Below are positions 41,379 to 49,900 of a stretch of 64,000 bases of DNA, piece after piece. How positions within the stretch are numbered: the stretch's first letter is position 1; each line of letters opens with the position of its first letter. The stretch lies in the NCBI RefSeq assembly GCF_900176515.1, contig NZ_FWXV01000013.1, forward strand, positions 186,001 through 250,000, given 5' to 3'. Source of the DNA: Kibdelosporangium aridum. Its GTDB lineage: Bacteria > Actinomycetota > Actinomycetes > Mycobacteriales > Pseudonocardiaceae. The position numbers and the translations under genes were made by a program. Under the pieces are notes generated by a model. That model did not search any database, had not been told where the DNA came from, and saw only the letters and a list, made by a program, of their open reading frames with translations.

Positions 41379-41411
41379 TGAAGCGCTTCAGCTAACCTCT
41401 GAAGCGCTTCA
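41379..41411. promoter_or_regulatory. Two TGAAGCGCTTCA palindromes upstream of the MFS gene
   Basis: Perfect 12-bp palindromes lie at 41379-41390 and 41400-41411 (21-bp register), just before the GAAGGAGG ribosome site and GTG start at 41436. A central GCGC with dyad symmetry is typical of LacI-family operators. The LacI gene at 16718-17785 is a possible but unproven binder. Confidence 0.65.
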
Positions 41412-41435
41412 CATCGACTACCGAAGGAGGGGCCC

Positions 41436-42632
41436 GTGCGTTCCGCCATCGTCGCTGTGCTGGGCATTTTCGCTCTCAACGGCGTGGTTTTCGGTTCATG
41501 GGCGCCGCGGGTGCCCGCCCTGGCCGCCCAGATCGGCGCCGAAGAAGGCGCGCTCGGCCTGTCGCTGCTCGGCGCCAGCATCGGCATGATCGCCTCGGCA
41601 CTGCTGTCCGGATCGCTGTGTGCCCGCTACGGCGCCAAGGTCATGGTCCTGATCAGCGCGATCGCGGGGTGCGTTGTGCTGCCGGTGCTTGGGCTCGCGA
41701 CGTCACCTCTGCAACTCGGACTGGTCCTCGTCGTGCTCGGCGTCACCGTCGGCGCTCTGGACGTCGCAATGAACATCGCCGCGGTGACCGCGATCCGTCA
41801 GTCCGGTCGCGCGATCATGCCGGTGTTCCACGCGTTTTTCAGCATCGGCGGCCTGATCGGTGCGCTCGGTGCCGCGGGCGCGGCCGCGTTGGCGCTCAAC
41901 CCGTTGCGGCACTTGTCGATTGTCGCGGTGATCGGCACGGCGATGGCTATCTGGTTCGCGCGCCGTATCCCGGTCGAGGACCTGAAACCCCAGGCAGCGC
42001 ACACCGGGCCGAAGAAGTCACTCGTGCAGCGCCCAGTGTTGTGGCTGCTCGGTTTCATCGCGTTGTGCTCGTCCGTCGCCGAGGGCGCGAGCGTGGACTG
42101 GTCGGCGTTCTTCGGCGTGCACGAGCGCGGGATCGGCGAAGCGTCGGCAGCGTTGATCTATGCCGGGTTCTCCATCTGCATGGCCATCGCACGCCTGCTG
42201 GGTGAGCGCATCGAGACCCGTTGGGGTTCGCAGCGGATGCTGATCGGCGGTTCGACCATCGGCGCGCTCGGGTTGTTCATCGCCGTGCTCGTACCCGCGC
42301 CAGCGTTCACGTACATCGGGTTCGCTTTGGCCGGTATGGGCCTCGCGTACGGATTCCCCGTCGCATTGGAGCTTGCTGGAGCGGTCGGGCGACGAGCCGA
42401 CGGCGGCGGTGGCGAACGCGAGCTCGGATTTGTGACGACCATCGCATACAGCGGGTTCCTGCTCGGCCCACCCATGATCGGCGGGATCGCCTCAGTCACG
42501 TCTTTGCCCGTAGCGCTGGGCGTTGCCGCGGTCATCGCGTGGGCCATGGCACCGCTGACACTGCTGGCGAACCGTGCACGGCGACGGGAACAGCAAACCC
42601 GTCAACAGGCCGTCGAGACCGCCACGACGTGA
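41436..42632 (+). CDS. MFS transporter
   Basis: This 398-residue transporter has about 12 hydrophobic segments. The GTG start follows GAAGGAGG. The loop between helices 2 and 3 is LCARYGAKVMVL, a variant of the MFS signature. NEG-type central linker residues (RIPVEDLKPQAAHTGPKK) separate the two halves. It resembles the YbjJ-like subfamily (LNGVVFGSWAPRVP). The substrate is unknown. Expression is probably governed by the twin palindromes upstream. The CopD/CtaG gene begins 16 bases after its stop. Confidence 0.9.
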   Translation: MRSAIVAVLGIFALNGVVFGSWAPRVPALAAQIGAEEGALGLSLLGASIGMIASALLSGSLCARYGAKVMVLISAIAGCVVLPVLGLATSPLQLGLVLVVLGVTVGALDVAMNIAAVTAIRQSGRAIMPVFHAFFSIGGLIGALGAAGAAALALNPLRHLSIVAVIGTAMAIWFARRIPVEDLKPQAAHTGPKKSLVQRPVLWLLGFIALCSSVAEGASVDWSAFFGVHERGIGEASAALIYAGFSICMAIARLLGERIETRWGSQRMLIGGSTIGALGLFIAVLVPAPAFTYIGFALAGMGLAYGFPVALELAGAVGRRADGGGGERELGFVTTIAYSGFLLGPPMIGGIASVTSLPVALGVAAVIAWAMAPLTLLANRARRREQQTRQQAVETATT

Positions 42633-42648
42633 CCACTACTCTCAGCTT

Positions 42649-44661
42649 GTGACCTCCACCGACTCCCCAACGCAGGCGACCGGTACGAAACGAGCGCGTG
42701 CTCGTGTCGGGCCGTTGCTCGCGGTGGGCGGTGTCCTCGCGGTGCTCGTCGCGGCAGCGCTGTTCGCGCTCGTCAGCGACCGCTACCTGGCAGGCGTTCC
42801 CAACCCCGGTGCGTTCACCGCGTACGGCATGATCACGCTGCGCGTAGTGGCCGAGATCAGCAGCGTGCTGGTGATCGGTTCGCTGCTGTTCGCCGCGTTC
42901 ATGGTGCCGCCGCAGAAGTCCGGTGTGCTTGCCGTGGACGGCTACGCAGCCGTGCGCATGGCCAGCTGGGCATCGATCATCTGGTGCGTCTGCGCGCTGC
43001 TGTCCATTCCGTTCACGACCGCTGACACGTTCGGCCGTCCGGTGTCGCAGCTGTTCGACATCCAGACGCTCGTTGACCTCGCGGGCGCGGCGGAACTGAC
43101 GAACACATGGCTCATAACGGCGGCGATCGCGTTCCTGGTGGCGGTCGGCACACGACTCGTGCTGACGTGGGGCTGGACCACGGCACTGTTCTTCGTCTCC
43201 GTCGCAGGCCTGCTCCCGCTGGGTGTGAGCGGGCACTCCTCCAGCGGCGGCCAGCACGACCTGGCCACCAACAGCCTGCTGCTGCACCTGATCGCCGCCG
43301 CGCTGTGGGTCGGTGGACTCGTCGCGCTGCTGGCACACGGCAGGCGCAAGGGCGAGTACCTCGGGCTGGCCGCGAGCCGGTTCTCCAAGGTCGCCCTGGC
43401 GTGCTGGATCGTGATGGCCGCGTCCGGCGTGATCAACGCACTGGTGCGGCTGCCGCTGGCGGACCTGTTCAGCACCAACTACGGCCTGCTCGTGGTCGCC
43501 AAGATCCTCGCGCTGCTCGCACTCGGGGTGTTCGGGTACTTCCAACGGCAACGCGGTGTCGCGGCCGTGGTCGCCACCGGTTCCGGGCGTGCGCTGGTGA
43601 AACTCGCCGCGTTCGAGGTGCTGGTCATGATGATCACCATCGGCATCGCGGCGGCGCTGGCCCGTACGCCACCGCCGCAGCAGGCCGTGACCCAGCCCAA
43701 CAACGTCGAACTGCGCATCGGGTACACCTTGGACGGTGCGCCGACGTTGCTGAAAGCGTTGGTGGACTGGCGTTTCGACCTGATCTACGGCACGTTGGCG
43801 ATCGCGCTGGCGGTGCTGTACCTGCTCGGTGTTCGACGGCTGAAAGCCCGCGGCGACGCCTGGCCGGTAGGCCGCACGATCGCCTGGCTCTGCGGCTGCG
43901 CGACGATCCTGCTGGCGACGTCCTCCGGGATCGGCCGGTACTCACCGTCGATGTTCAGCATCCACATGATCAGCCACATGATGCTGAACATGCTCGCGCC
44001 GATCCTGCTGGTCCTCGGCGGGGCAGTCACGCTGGCACTGCGCGCCTTGCCCACCGCGGGCAAGGACAACCCGCCCGGGCCGCGCGAATGGATCGTGTCG
44101 CTCGTGCACTCGCCGCTGGCTCGCGCGTTGACGCATCCGGTCGTGGCGCTGGTGCTGTTCGTGGGCTCCTACTACGCGCTGTACTTCTCCGGCCTGTTCG
44201 ACGGCGCGCTGGACCTGCACTGGGCGCACCTGGCGATGAACGCGCACTTCCTGCTGACCGGCTACATCTTCTACTGGCCGGTGATCGGCATCGACCCCGC
44301 GCCACGTCGCCTGCCGCCCGTCGGCCGGCTGGCGATGGTCTTCGCGTCACTGCCGTTCCACGCCTTCTTCGGCGTGATCCTGATGAGCATGCAGCAGATC
44401 ATCGGCGACCGGTTCTACCGCTCGCTGGCCCTGCCGTGGGCGAGTGACCTGCTGTCCGACCAGCGCCTCGGCGGCGGCATCGCCTGGGCCGCGGGAGAGC
44501 TCCCGCTGGTGGTCGTGCTGGTCGCGCTGCTGGTCCAATGGGCCCGCCAGGACGAGAAAGAAGCACGTCGCCGCGACCGCAAGGCCGACGCGGACGGAGA
44601 AGCGGAACTGGCCGCCTACAACGCGATGCTCAACAAGATGAACGGCGGAAAACCCGACTAG
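42649..44661 (+). CDS. CopD-CtaG fusion membrane protein
   Basis: GTG 42649 is chosen because sequence before it is not membrane-like and overlaps the MFS gene. The 670-residue product has an N-terminal CopD-like half (SASVLVIGSLLFAAFMVPP-type helices, SGHSSSGGQHDLATN with His residues) and a C-terminal CtaG (caa3 assembly) half (FSIHMISHMMLNMLAPILLVL, HWAHLAMNAHFLLTGYIFYW). It probably handles copper for cytochrome oxidase assembly in the plasma membrane. The fusion is common in actinobacteria. The tail is charged and cytoplasmic. Confidence 0.92.
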   Translation: MTSTDSPTQATGTKRARARVGPLLAVGGVLAVLVAAALFALVSDRYLAGVPNPGAFTAYGMITLRVVAEISSVLVIGSLLFAAFMVPPQKSGVLAVDGYAAVRMASWASIIWCVCALLSIPFTTADTFGRPVSQLFDIQTLVDLAGAAELTNTWLITAAIAFLVAVGTRLVLTWGWTTALFFVSVAGLLPLGVSGHSSSGGQHDLATNSLLLHLIAAALWVGGLVALLAHGRRKGEYLGLAASRFSKVALACWIVMAASGVINALVRLPLADLFSTNYGLLVVAKILALLALGVFGYFQRQRGVAAVVATGSGRALVKLAAFEVLVMMITIGIAAALARTPPPQQAVTQPNNVELRIGYTLDGAPTLLKALVDWRFDLIYGTLAIALAVLYLLGVRRLKARGDAWPVGRTIAWLCGCATILLATSSGIGRYSPSMFSIHMISHMMLNMLAPILLVLGGAVTLALRALPTAGKDNPPGPREWIVSLVHSPLARALTHPVVALVLFVGSYYALYFSGLFDGALDLHWAHLAMNAHFLLTGYIFYWPVIGIDPAPRRLPPVGRLAMVFASLPFHAFFGVILMSMQQIIGDRFYRSLALPWASDLLSDQRLGGGIAWAAGELPLVVVLVALLVQWARQDEKEARRRDRKADADGEAELAAYNAMLNKMNGGKPD

Positions 44662-44708
44662 CACACCCCACCGACAATCCGGCCCACCCACCGCCCCAGT
44701 CACCCGAC

Positions 44709-44734
44709 TTGTCCACAGTCGGAGGTTGTCCACA
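44709..44734 (+). promoter_or_regulatory. Two TTGTCCACA boxes (DnaA-box-like) before ssb
   Basis: TTGTCCACA, the actinomycete-preferred DnaA box, occurs at 44709-44717 and 44726-44734 (17-bp register) in the intergenic region ~90-115 bp upstream of the SSB start. The 9-mer also occurs by chance in coding DNA here (about 40156 and 61551), so significance is moderate. Confidence 0.4.
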
Positions 44735-44822
44735 GCCGAGCCAGCCAACCCCTGCCGCCCGAACCCGCCCCGCAGGCAAGCTGGCAGTACCACCAAAACC
44801 GGCGTGGACAAGGAGAAATCCC

Positions 44823-45224
44823 ATGGCGTGGAACGAAACGAAGCTGACGTTGACCGGCCGGATCTGCACGGATGTCCGGGTGTGGAACGCCAACGACGAG
44901 GAGCGGATGGTCGCCGCGTTCACCGTCGTGACCAACGAACGCAAATTCGACAGGGAAACCAACTCGTGGGTGCGCGGCCGCGAGCTGTTCATGAGGGTCA
45001 AATGCTTCCGGCGACTAGCCGCGGCGGTCGCCGGGACCTTTGTCAAGGGCGACCCGGTCGTGGCGACCGGCAAGCTCTACACCAACAAGTGGGAGAAGGA
45101 AGGCCAACCGCGCTCCGACCTGGAGATGGAAGCCACCTCGATGGGGCCGGACCTCACCTTTTGCAAGATCGTGTTGCTGCGTGACGAGCGGTCGGGCATG
45201 CCGATCGAGCCGGTCGCGGCATGA
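44823..45224 (+). CDS. ssb: Single-stranded DNA-binding protein, short paralogue
   Basis: ATG 44823 follows AAGGAG. The 133-residue protein has the SSB OB-fold (ETKLTLTGRICTDVRVW, ERMVAAFTVVTNERKFD, FMRVKCFRRLAAAVAGTFVKGDPVVATGKL). It lacks the long glycine-rich linker and the acidic C-terminal tip of replicative SSBs, so it is likely a secondary SSB, as found in other actinomycetes in competence or sporulation roles. It is followed by ettA 75 bp away. Confidence 0.9.
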   Translation: MAWNETKLTLTGRICTDVRVWNANDEERMVAAFTVVTNERKFDRETNSWVRGRELFMRVKCFRRLAAAVAGTFVKGDPVVATGKLYTNKWEKEGQPRSDLEMEATSMGPDLTFCKIVLLRDERSGMPIEPVAA

Positions 45225-45299
45225 CACTGATCGTCACTTCAGCCCCGTACCCGACGGTCGCGGTAATCGGCGTGTACCGACAGCTCTACGATCGCGGGC

Positions 45300-46976
45300 A
45301 TGGCGGAGTTCATCTACACCATGAGGAAGGTGCGCAAGGCGCACGGGGACAAGGTCATCCTGGAAGACGCCAGCATCTCGTTCTACCCGGGAGCCAAGAT
45401 CGGCGTTGTCGGTCCGAACGGGGCAGGCAAGTCGACCGTCCTGCGGATCATGGCGGGACTGGACCAGCCGAACAACGGCGACGCCATCCTGTCGCCGGGC
45501 TACTCGGTGGGTATCCTGCAGCAGGAGCCCCCGCTCAACGAGGAGAAGACCGTCCTTGGCAACGTCCAGGAGGGCCTCGGGGAGATCAAGCAGCAGCTCG
45601 ACCGGTTCAACGAGATCGCGGAACTGCTGGCGACGGACTATTCCGACGAGCTGATGGAGGAGATGGGCAAGCTGCAGGAGGCCCTGGACCACGCCGACGC
45701 GTGGGACCTGGACTCCCAGCTGGAGCAGGCGATGGACGCCCTGCGCTGCCCGCCGCCGGACGCCGACGTGAAGGTTCTTTCCGGTGGCGAGCGCCGTCGG
45801 GTCGCGCTGTGCAAGCTGCTGCTGTCCAAGCCCGACCTGCTTCTGCTCGACGAGCCCACGAACCACCTGGACGCCGAAAGCGTGCTGTGGCTCGAGCAGC
45901 ACCTCGCGTCGTACGCGGGTGCGATCCTCGCTGTCACCCACGACCGGTACTTCCTGGACAACGTCGCGCAGTGGATCCTCGAGCTGGACCGTGGCCGCAC
46001 CCACGGTTACGAGGGCAACTACTCCGCGTACCTGGAGAAGAAGGCCGAACGGCTTGCCGTGCAGGGCAAGAAGGACGCGAAGCTGCAGAAGCGCCTCAAG
46101 GAGGAGCTGGCGTGGGTCCGCTCCAACGCCAAGGCGCGGCAGACCAAGTCCAAGGCCCGTCTCGAGCGGTACGAGGAGATGGCGGCCGAGGCTGAGAAGA
46201 CCCGCAAGCTCGACTTCGAGGAGATCCAGATCCCGCCGGGCCCGCGTCTGGGCAACGTCGTGGTCCAGGTCAACGACCTCAAGAAGGGCTTCGGCGACCG
46301 CACCCTGATCGAAGGTCTCACGTTCGACCTGCCGCGCAACGGCATCGTCGGCGTGATCGGCCCCAACGGCGTCGGCAAGACCACTCTGTTCAAGACCATC
46401 GTGGGTCTTGAGCAGCCGGACAGCGGTACCGTCAAGATCGGCGAGACGGTCAAGCTGTCCTACGTGGACCAGAACCGCGCCGGCATCGACCCCAACAAGA
46501 ACGTGTGGGAGGTCGTGTCGGGTGGACTGGACTACATCAACGTCGGCCAGGTCGAAATGCCGTCCCGCGCGTACGTCAGTGCGTTCGGGTTCAAGGGAGC
46601 GGACCAGCAGAAGCCCGCGGGCGTGCTGTCCGGTGGCGAGCGCAACCGGCTCAACCTCGCGCTGACCCTCAAGCAGGGCGGCAACCTGATCCTGCTCGAC
46701 GAGCCCACGAACGACCTGGACGTCGAGACGCTCGGTTCGCTGGAGAACGCGCTTGAGCAGTTCCCCGGCTGTGCCGTGGTCATCTCGCACGACCGGTGGT
46801 TCCTCGACCGCGTGGCCACCCACATCCTGGCGTGGGAGGGCAACGACGAGAACCCGAGCAAGTGGTTCTGGTTCGAAGGCAACTTCGAGGGCTACGAGAA
46901 GAACAAGATCGAGCGGCTCGGCGCGGAGGCGGCCAGGCCACACCGGGTCACGTACCGCAAGCTGACCCGGGATTAG
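45300..46976 (+). CDS. ettA: EttA-type ABC-F ATPase (translational throttle)
   Basis: This 558-residue protein has two complete ABC domains: Walker A GPNGAGKS and GPNGVGKT, signatures LSGGERRR and LSGGERNR, and Walker B LLLLDEPTNHLD and LILLDEPTNDLD. No transmembrane segments are present. The N-terminus (FIYTMRKVRKAHGDKVILED) and length match EttA, which binds the ribosomal E site and gates early elongation according to energy state. A linker region with basic KSKARLERYEEM follows the first domain, as expected. Confidence 0.96.
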   Translation: MAEFIYTMRKVRKAHGDKVILEDASISFYPGAKIGVVGPNGAGKSTVLRIMAGLDQPNNGDAILSPGYSVGILQQEPPLNEEKTVLGNVQEGLGEIKQQLDRFNEIAELLATDYSDELMEEMGKLQEALDHADAWDLDSQLEQAMDALRCPPPDADVKVLSGGERRRVALCKLLLSKPDLLLLDEPTNHLDAESVLWLEQHLASYAGAILAVTHDRYFLDNVAQWILELDRGRTHGYEGNYSAYLEKKAERLAVQGKKDAKLQKRLKEELAWVRSNAKARQTKSKARLERYEEMAAEAEKTRKLDFEEIQIPPGPRLGNVVVQVNDLKKGFGDRTLIEGLTFDLPRNGIVGVIGPNGVGKTTLFKTIVGLEQPDSGTVKIGETVKLSYVDQNRAGIDPNKNVWEVVSGGLDYINVGQVEMPSRAYVSAFGFKGADQQKPAGVLSGGERNRLNLALTLKQGGNLILLDEPTNDLDVETLGSLENALEQFPGCAVVISHDRWFLDRVATHILAWEGNDENPSKWFWFEGNFEGYEKNKIERLGAEAARPHRVTYRKLTRD

Positions 46977-46988
46977 GCGGCCGCACCG

Positions 46989-49900
46989 GTGACGGCGGGC
47001 AGAAAGGGAACTTGGTCGGACGGCGGGACAACGGACGGCGAACTGCTCGCCGAGACCGCCGACCGGTTGAGGTGGTGCGCACCTGAGCTCACCTTGGTCT
47101 TCGCGCGGCAGGCGGCGACGCTTGCCGACGCGGCCAAGGACCGGGTGCTTGCGTTGCGCGCCAACGCCCTGATGGTCGCTGCCCTGGTGCGACTCGGCAA
47201 ACACGCCGAGGCGGTGGAGCCGGCCGTGTCGGCCCTGCGCGACGCCGAGAACGCGGGCGAGCGTGACCTCGCCGGATCGGTCAGGGTCGACCTCGCGGCG
47301 AGCACCCGCGCGGTCGGCCTGACCGGCAGTGCTTTTGTCCTGGTCCGTCCCATGCTGGAAGGAAGTGATACCCGGCCCGCGGTGCGGGCAGGTGCGCTCG
47401 CCGAGATCGTCGGCGGCCTGGCCCAAGCCGGGCGGCTGGAGATCATCGACGAGGTCCTCTCCGAAGCCGACCGCCTGTACGCCGCCGACGACATGTTGAG
47501 CGGTGACGTCCGGCGGATCCTGCGTGCTCTGTTGTGTGCGCGGATCGCGTCGTTCCGGCGCCGGTGGGGCAACGCCACCGGAGCGGTCGCGGCGGCCACG
47601 GAAGGCATGACCCTGCTCGACGGCTTGTCCGATCCGGGAACGGATTCCGGGCAGGCGCGGGCAGAGCTGGGCCTGGAGATGGTCAGCGCGCTGCTGGACG
47701 CCGGTGAGGAGACCGCGGCGGTCGGCCAAGCCGATCAGACGCTGACCCAGCCGGTGCGGGCGACATCGGCCGCTGCGATCGGGCGGCTGATGCTCATCCT
47801 CGCCACCCGCGTGCACTTCCCAGCCGGACGCGCCAAGGAAGCACACGCACTGCTCGCGGAGATAGTGCGAGTCGCCCGCAGACACGAACTGGACGGATTG
47901 CTCGCCGATGTCCTGACATCGCTTGCCTACGCCCAGGAAGCCGACGGAGACCTGACCGAGGCCCTGAACTCGCTGCGCTCAGCACGGGCGGCTGAGCAAC
48001 GCAGACTCCGGGCCGACACTTTGGCCCGCCTGATCGTCCTCGAGGAGCTCGGCGCGGGCACAAGACTGCCCGACGACACGGAGTCGCTGTTGCGCCGCGT
48101 GGTCCGGACCCCGGCTAGGTCCAACCCCGACGCGACCGGAACAGAGATGAGTAGCCGCGAGGCCGCGAGCCGCGAGATGTCGGGCCGGGAACTCGCGGGC
48201 CGAGGAATCGGCCCAGGCCCCCGACCCCGTCCGAACCGGGGCGCGGGCACCTACGACAGCGTCGGCTACGAACGCACAGGCCGAGGCACCGAGGGCTACG
48301 ACTTGGCAGCCGCCGCAAGCCAGGACTACGAAGCGGCGGCGAGCCAACCAGCCACCGAGCGCTACGGCCTGGTGTCCCAGGACTACAGCGTGACCTATGA
48401 CCTGGAGGGTTACCCAACCTTGACCACCCGGGGCTACGACCTGGCGTCCAGCCTCGGCGTGGCCGACGACGCGGGCAGTGGCGACACAAGCGAACGCGTG
48501 GGCAGGCGCAGAAGCGCCAGCACAAGCGCGGGCGAGCCCACGGCACCGGGCACAGACATGAGCGCGGGTGCGGGATACGGAAGCGCATTCGGGACCGGGA
48601 CCGGGGCGGGAACAGCAGGAGGCGGCGGAGGGGAGGGGGGCGGGGGCGGGGCCCCCGGGACATCTGGGCTGGCCGCGAGTGGGGTGGGCGGCAGCAGCCC
48701 GCACGACATTCTCGGGCGGGAGCTTGCCGGTTGGGAGATGGTCGCCAGGGAACGGGCGGCCATGGACCTCGCCGGGCAGACCCGCGCCGGATCCGACCTC
48801 ATCGCCGCCGACCGGGCGGCGCCCGAGTGGGCCGGTGCCGACCCGGCTGCCGTTGACCGTGTTGTCGGTCGCGCGGCCGTGGACCGCGCAGCCGAAGACA
48901 TGCACGCGGACGAGGCTGAACGCCTCGGCGCCGCGGACGTCGCGGACGTTGAGTCCGAATCGGACTGGGCCGCCACCGCCAGTGCTGCCGTCGGGAGCGC
49001 CAGTGACGAGCCGAACCGTCCGAAAGGCAGGCGCGCTGCCGATTCGGACAAGCCGAAGTGGCCGGACCCCTCGCAGAACGAGCGTGACGAGGAGACCGGC
49101 CTGCTCAACCGGCAGGGGCTGCGCCGCAGGCTGGCCGCCGCCCGCCGCCAGGCCAGGCCGACCGCGCTCACGCTGGTCCGGCTTGAGCCGAGCGGGGATG
49201 AACCCGAGCCCGAGCCGCACAAGAAGGACCCGGACAGCACCGACCGGTTCAGCGCGGCCTTGATCAAGGCCATCGACACCGCGGGTGCCGGCCGCATACC
49301 GCCGGAGATCGACCCGGATGTGCTCACGTCCTTGGCCGATCATGTCCGCGACATGGCGCCGCATGACGCCGAGCTGGCGAGGCCGGAAGAGGGTGAGCTC
49401 GCCGTGTTGTTGCCCGATACCACCAGGGACGAGGCTGAGCAGTTCGCGGCCACCCTGCGCGAGACCGTGTCGGCTTCGGACTGGGACCCCGAGGACCCGG
49501 CGCGGGGTGTCAACGTGAGCACCGGTGTGGCCCAGTACCAGGAAGGCACAAGCGAAGACGCGCTGCTCAGCGCGGCACGTGAAGCGCTGACACACACCGA
49601 GCAGGAGTCCGGGCGCCCGGACTGGCAGTCCGTCGAACCGCTTTACGACCTTCCGCCCGAGGACAGCGGTTACACCTTCATCCAGGAATACGCCGGACTG
49701 CAGAGTGATGTCGCAGACCCCGAGATGGCCGAATATCTGGCCGGATTTCCGTTACCGGACTACGGAAGGCAATGGCCGTCTGCCGATGAACCCGGTATGC
49801 CACAGGACGACAGCGCCGAGGCAGAAGGCGGCCGTTCAGTACTCGATCGGCTGGACATCACCCGCGGCAGCGGCGGCCGCCGACGCGCGCCGGACGCGTT

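Noticed and set aside
45234..47885. Minus-strand open frame of 883 codons across ettA
   Set aside because: It overlaps EttA and the TPR gene, both well supported; no recognisable domain.
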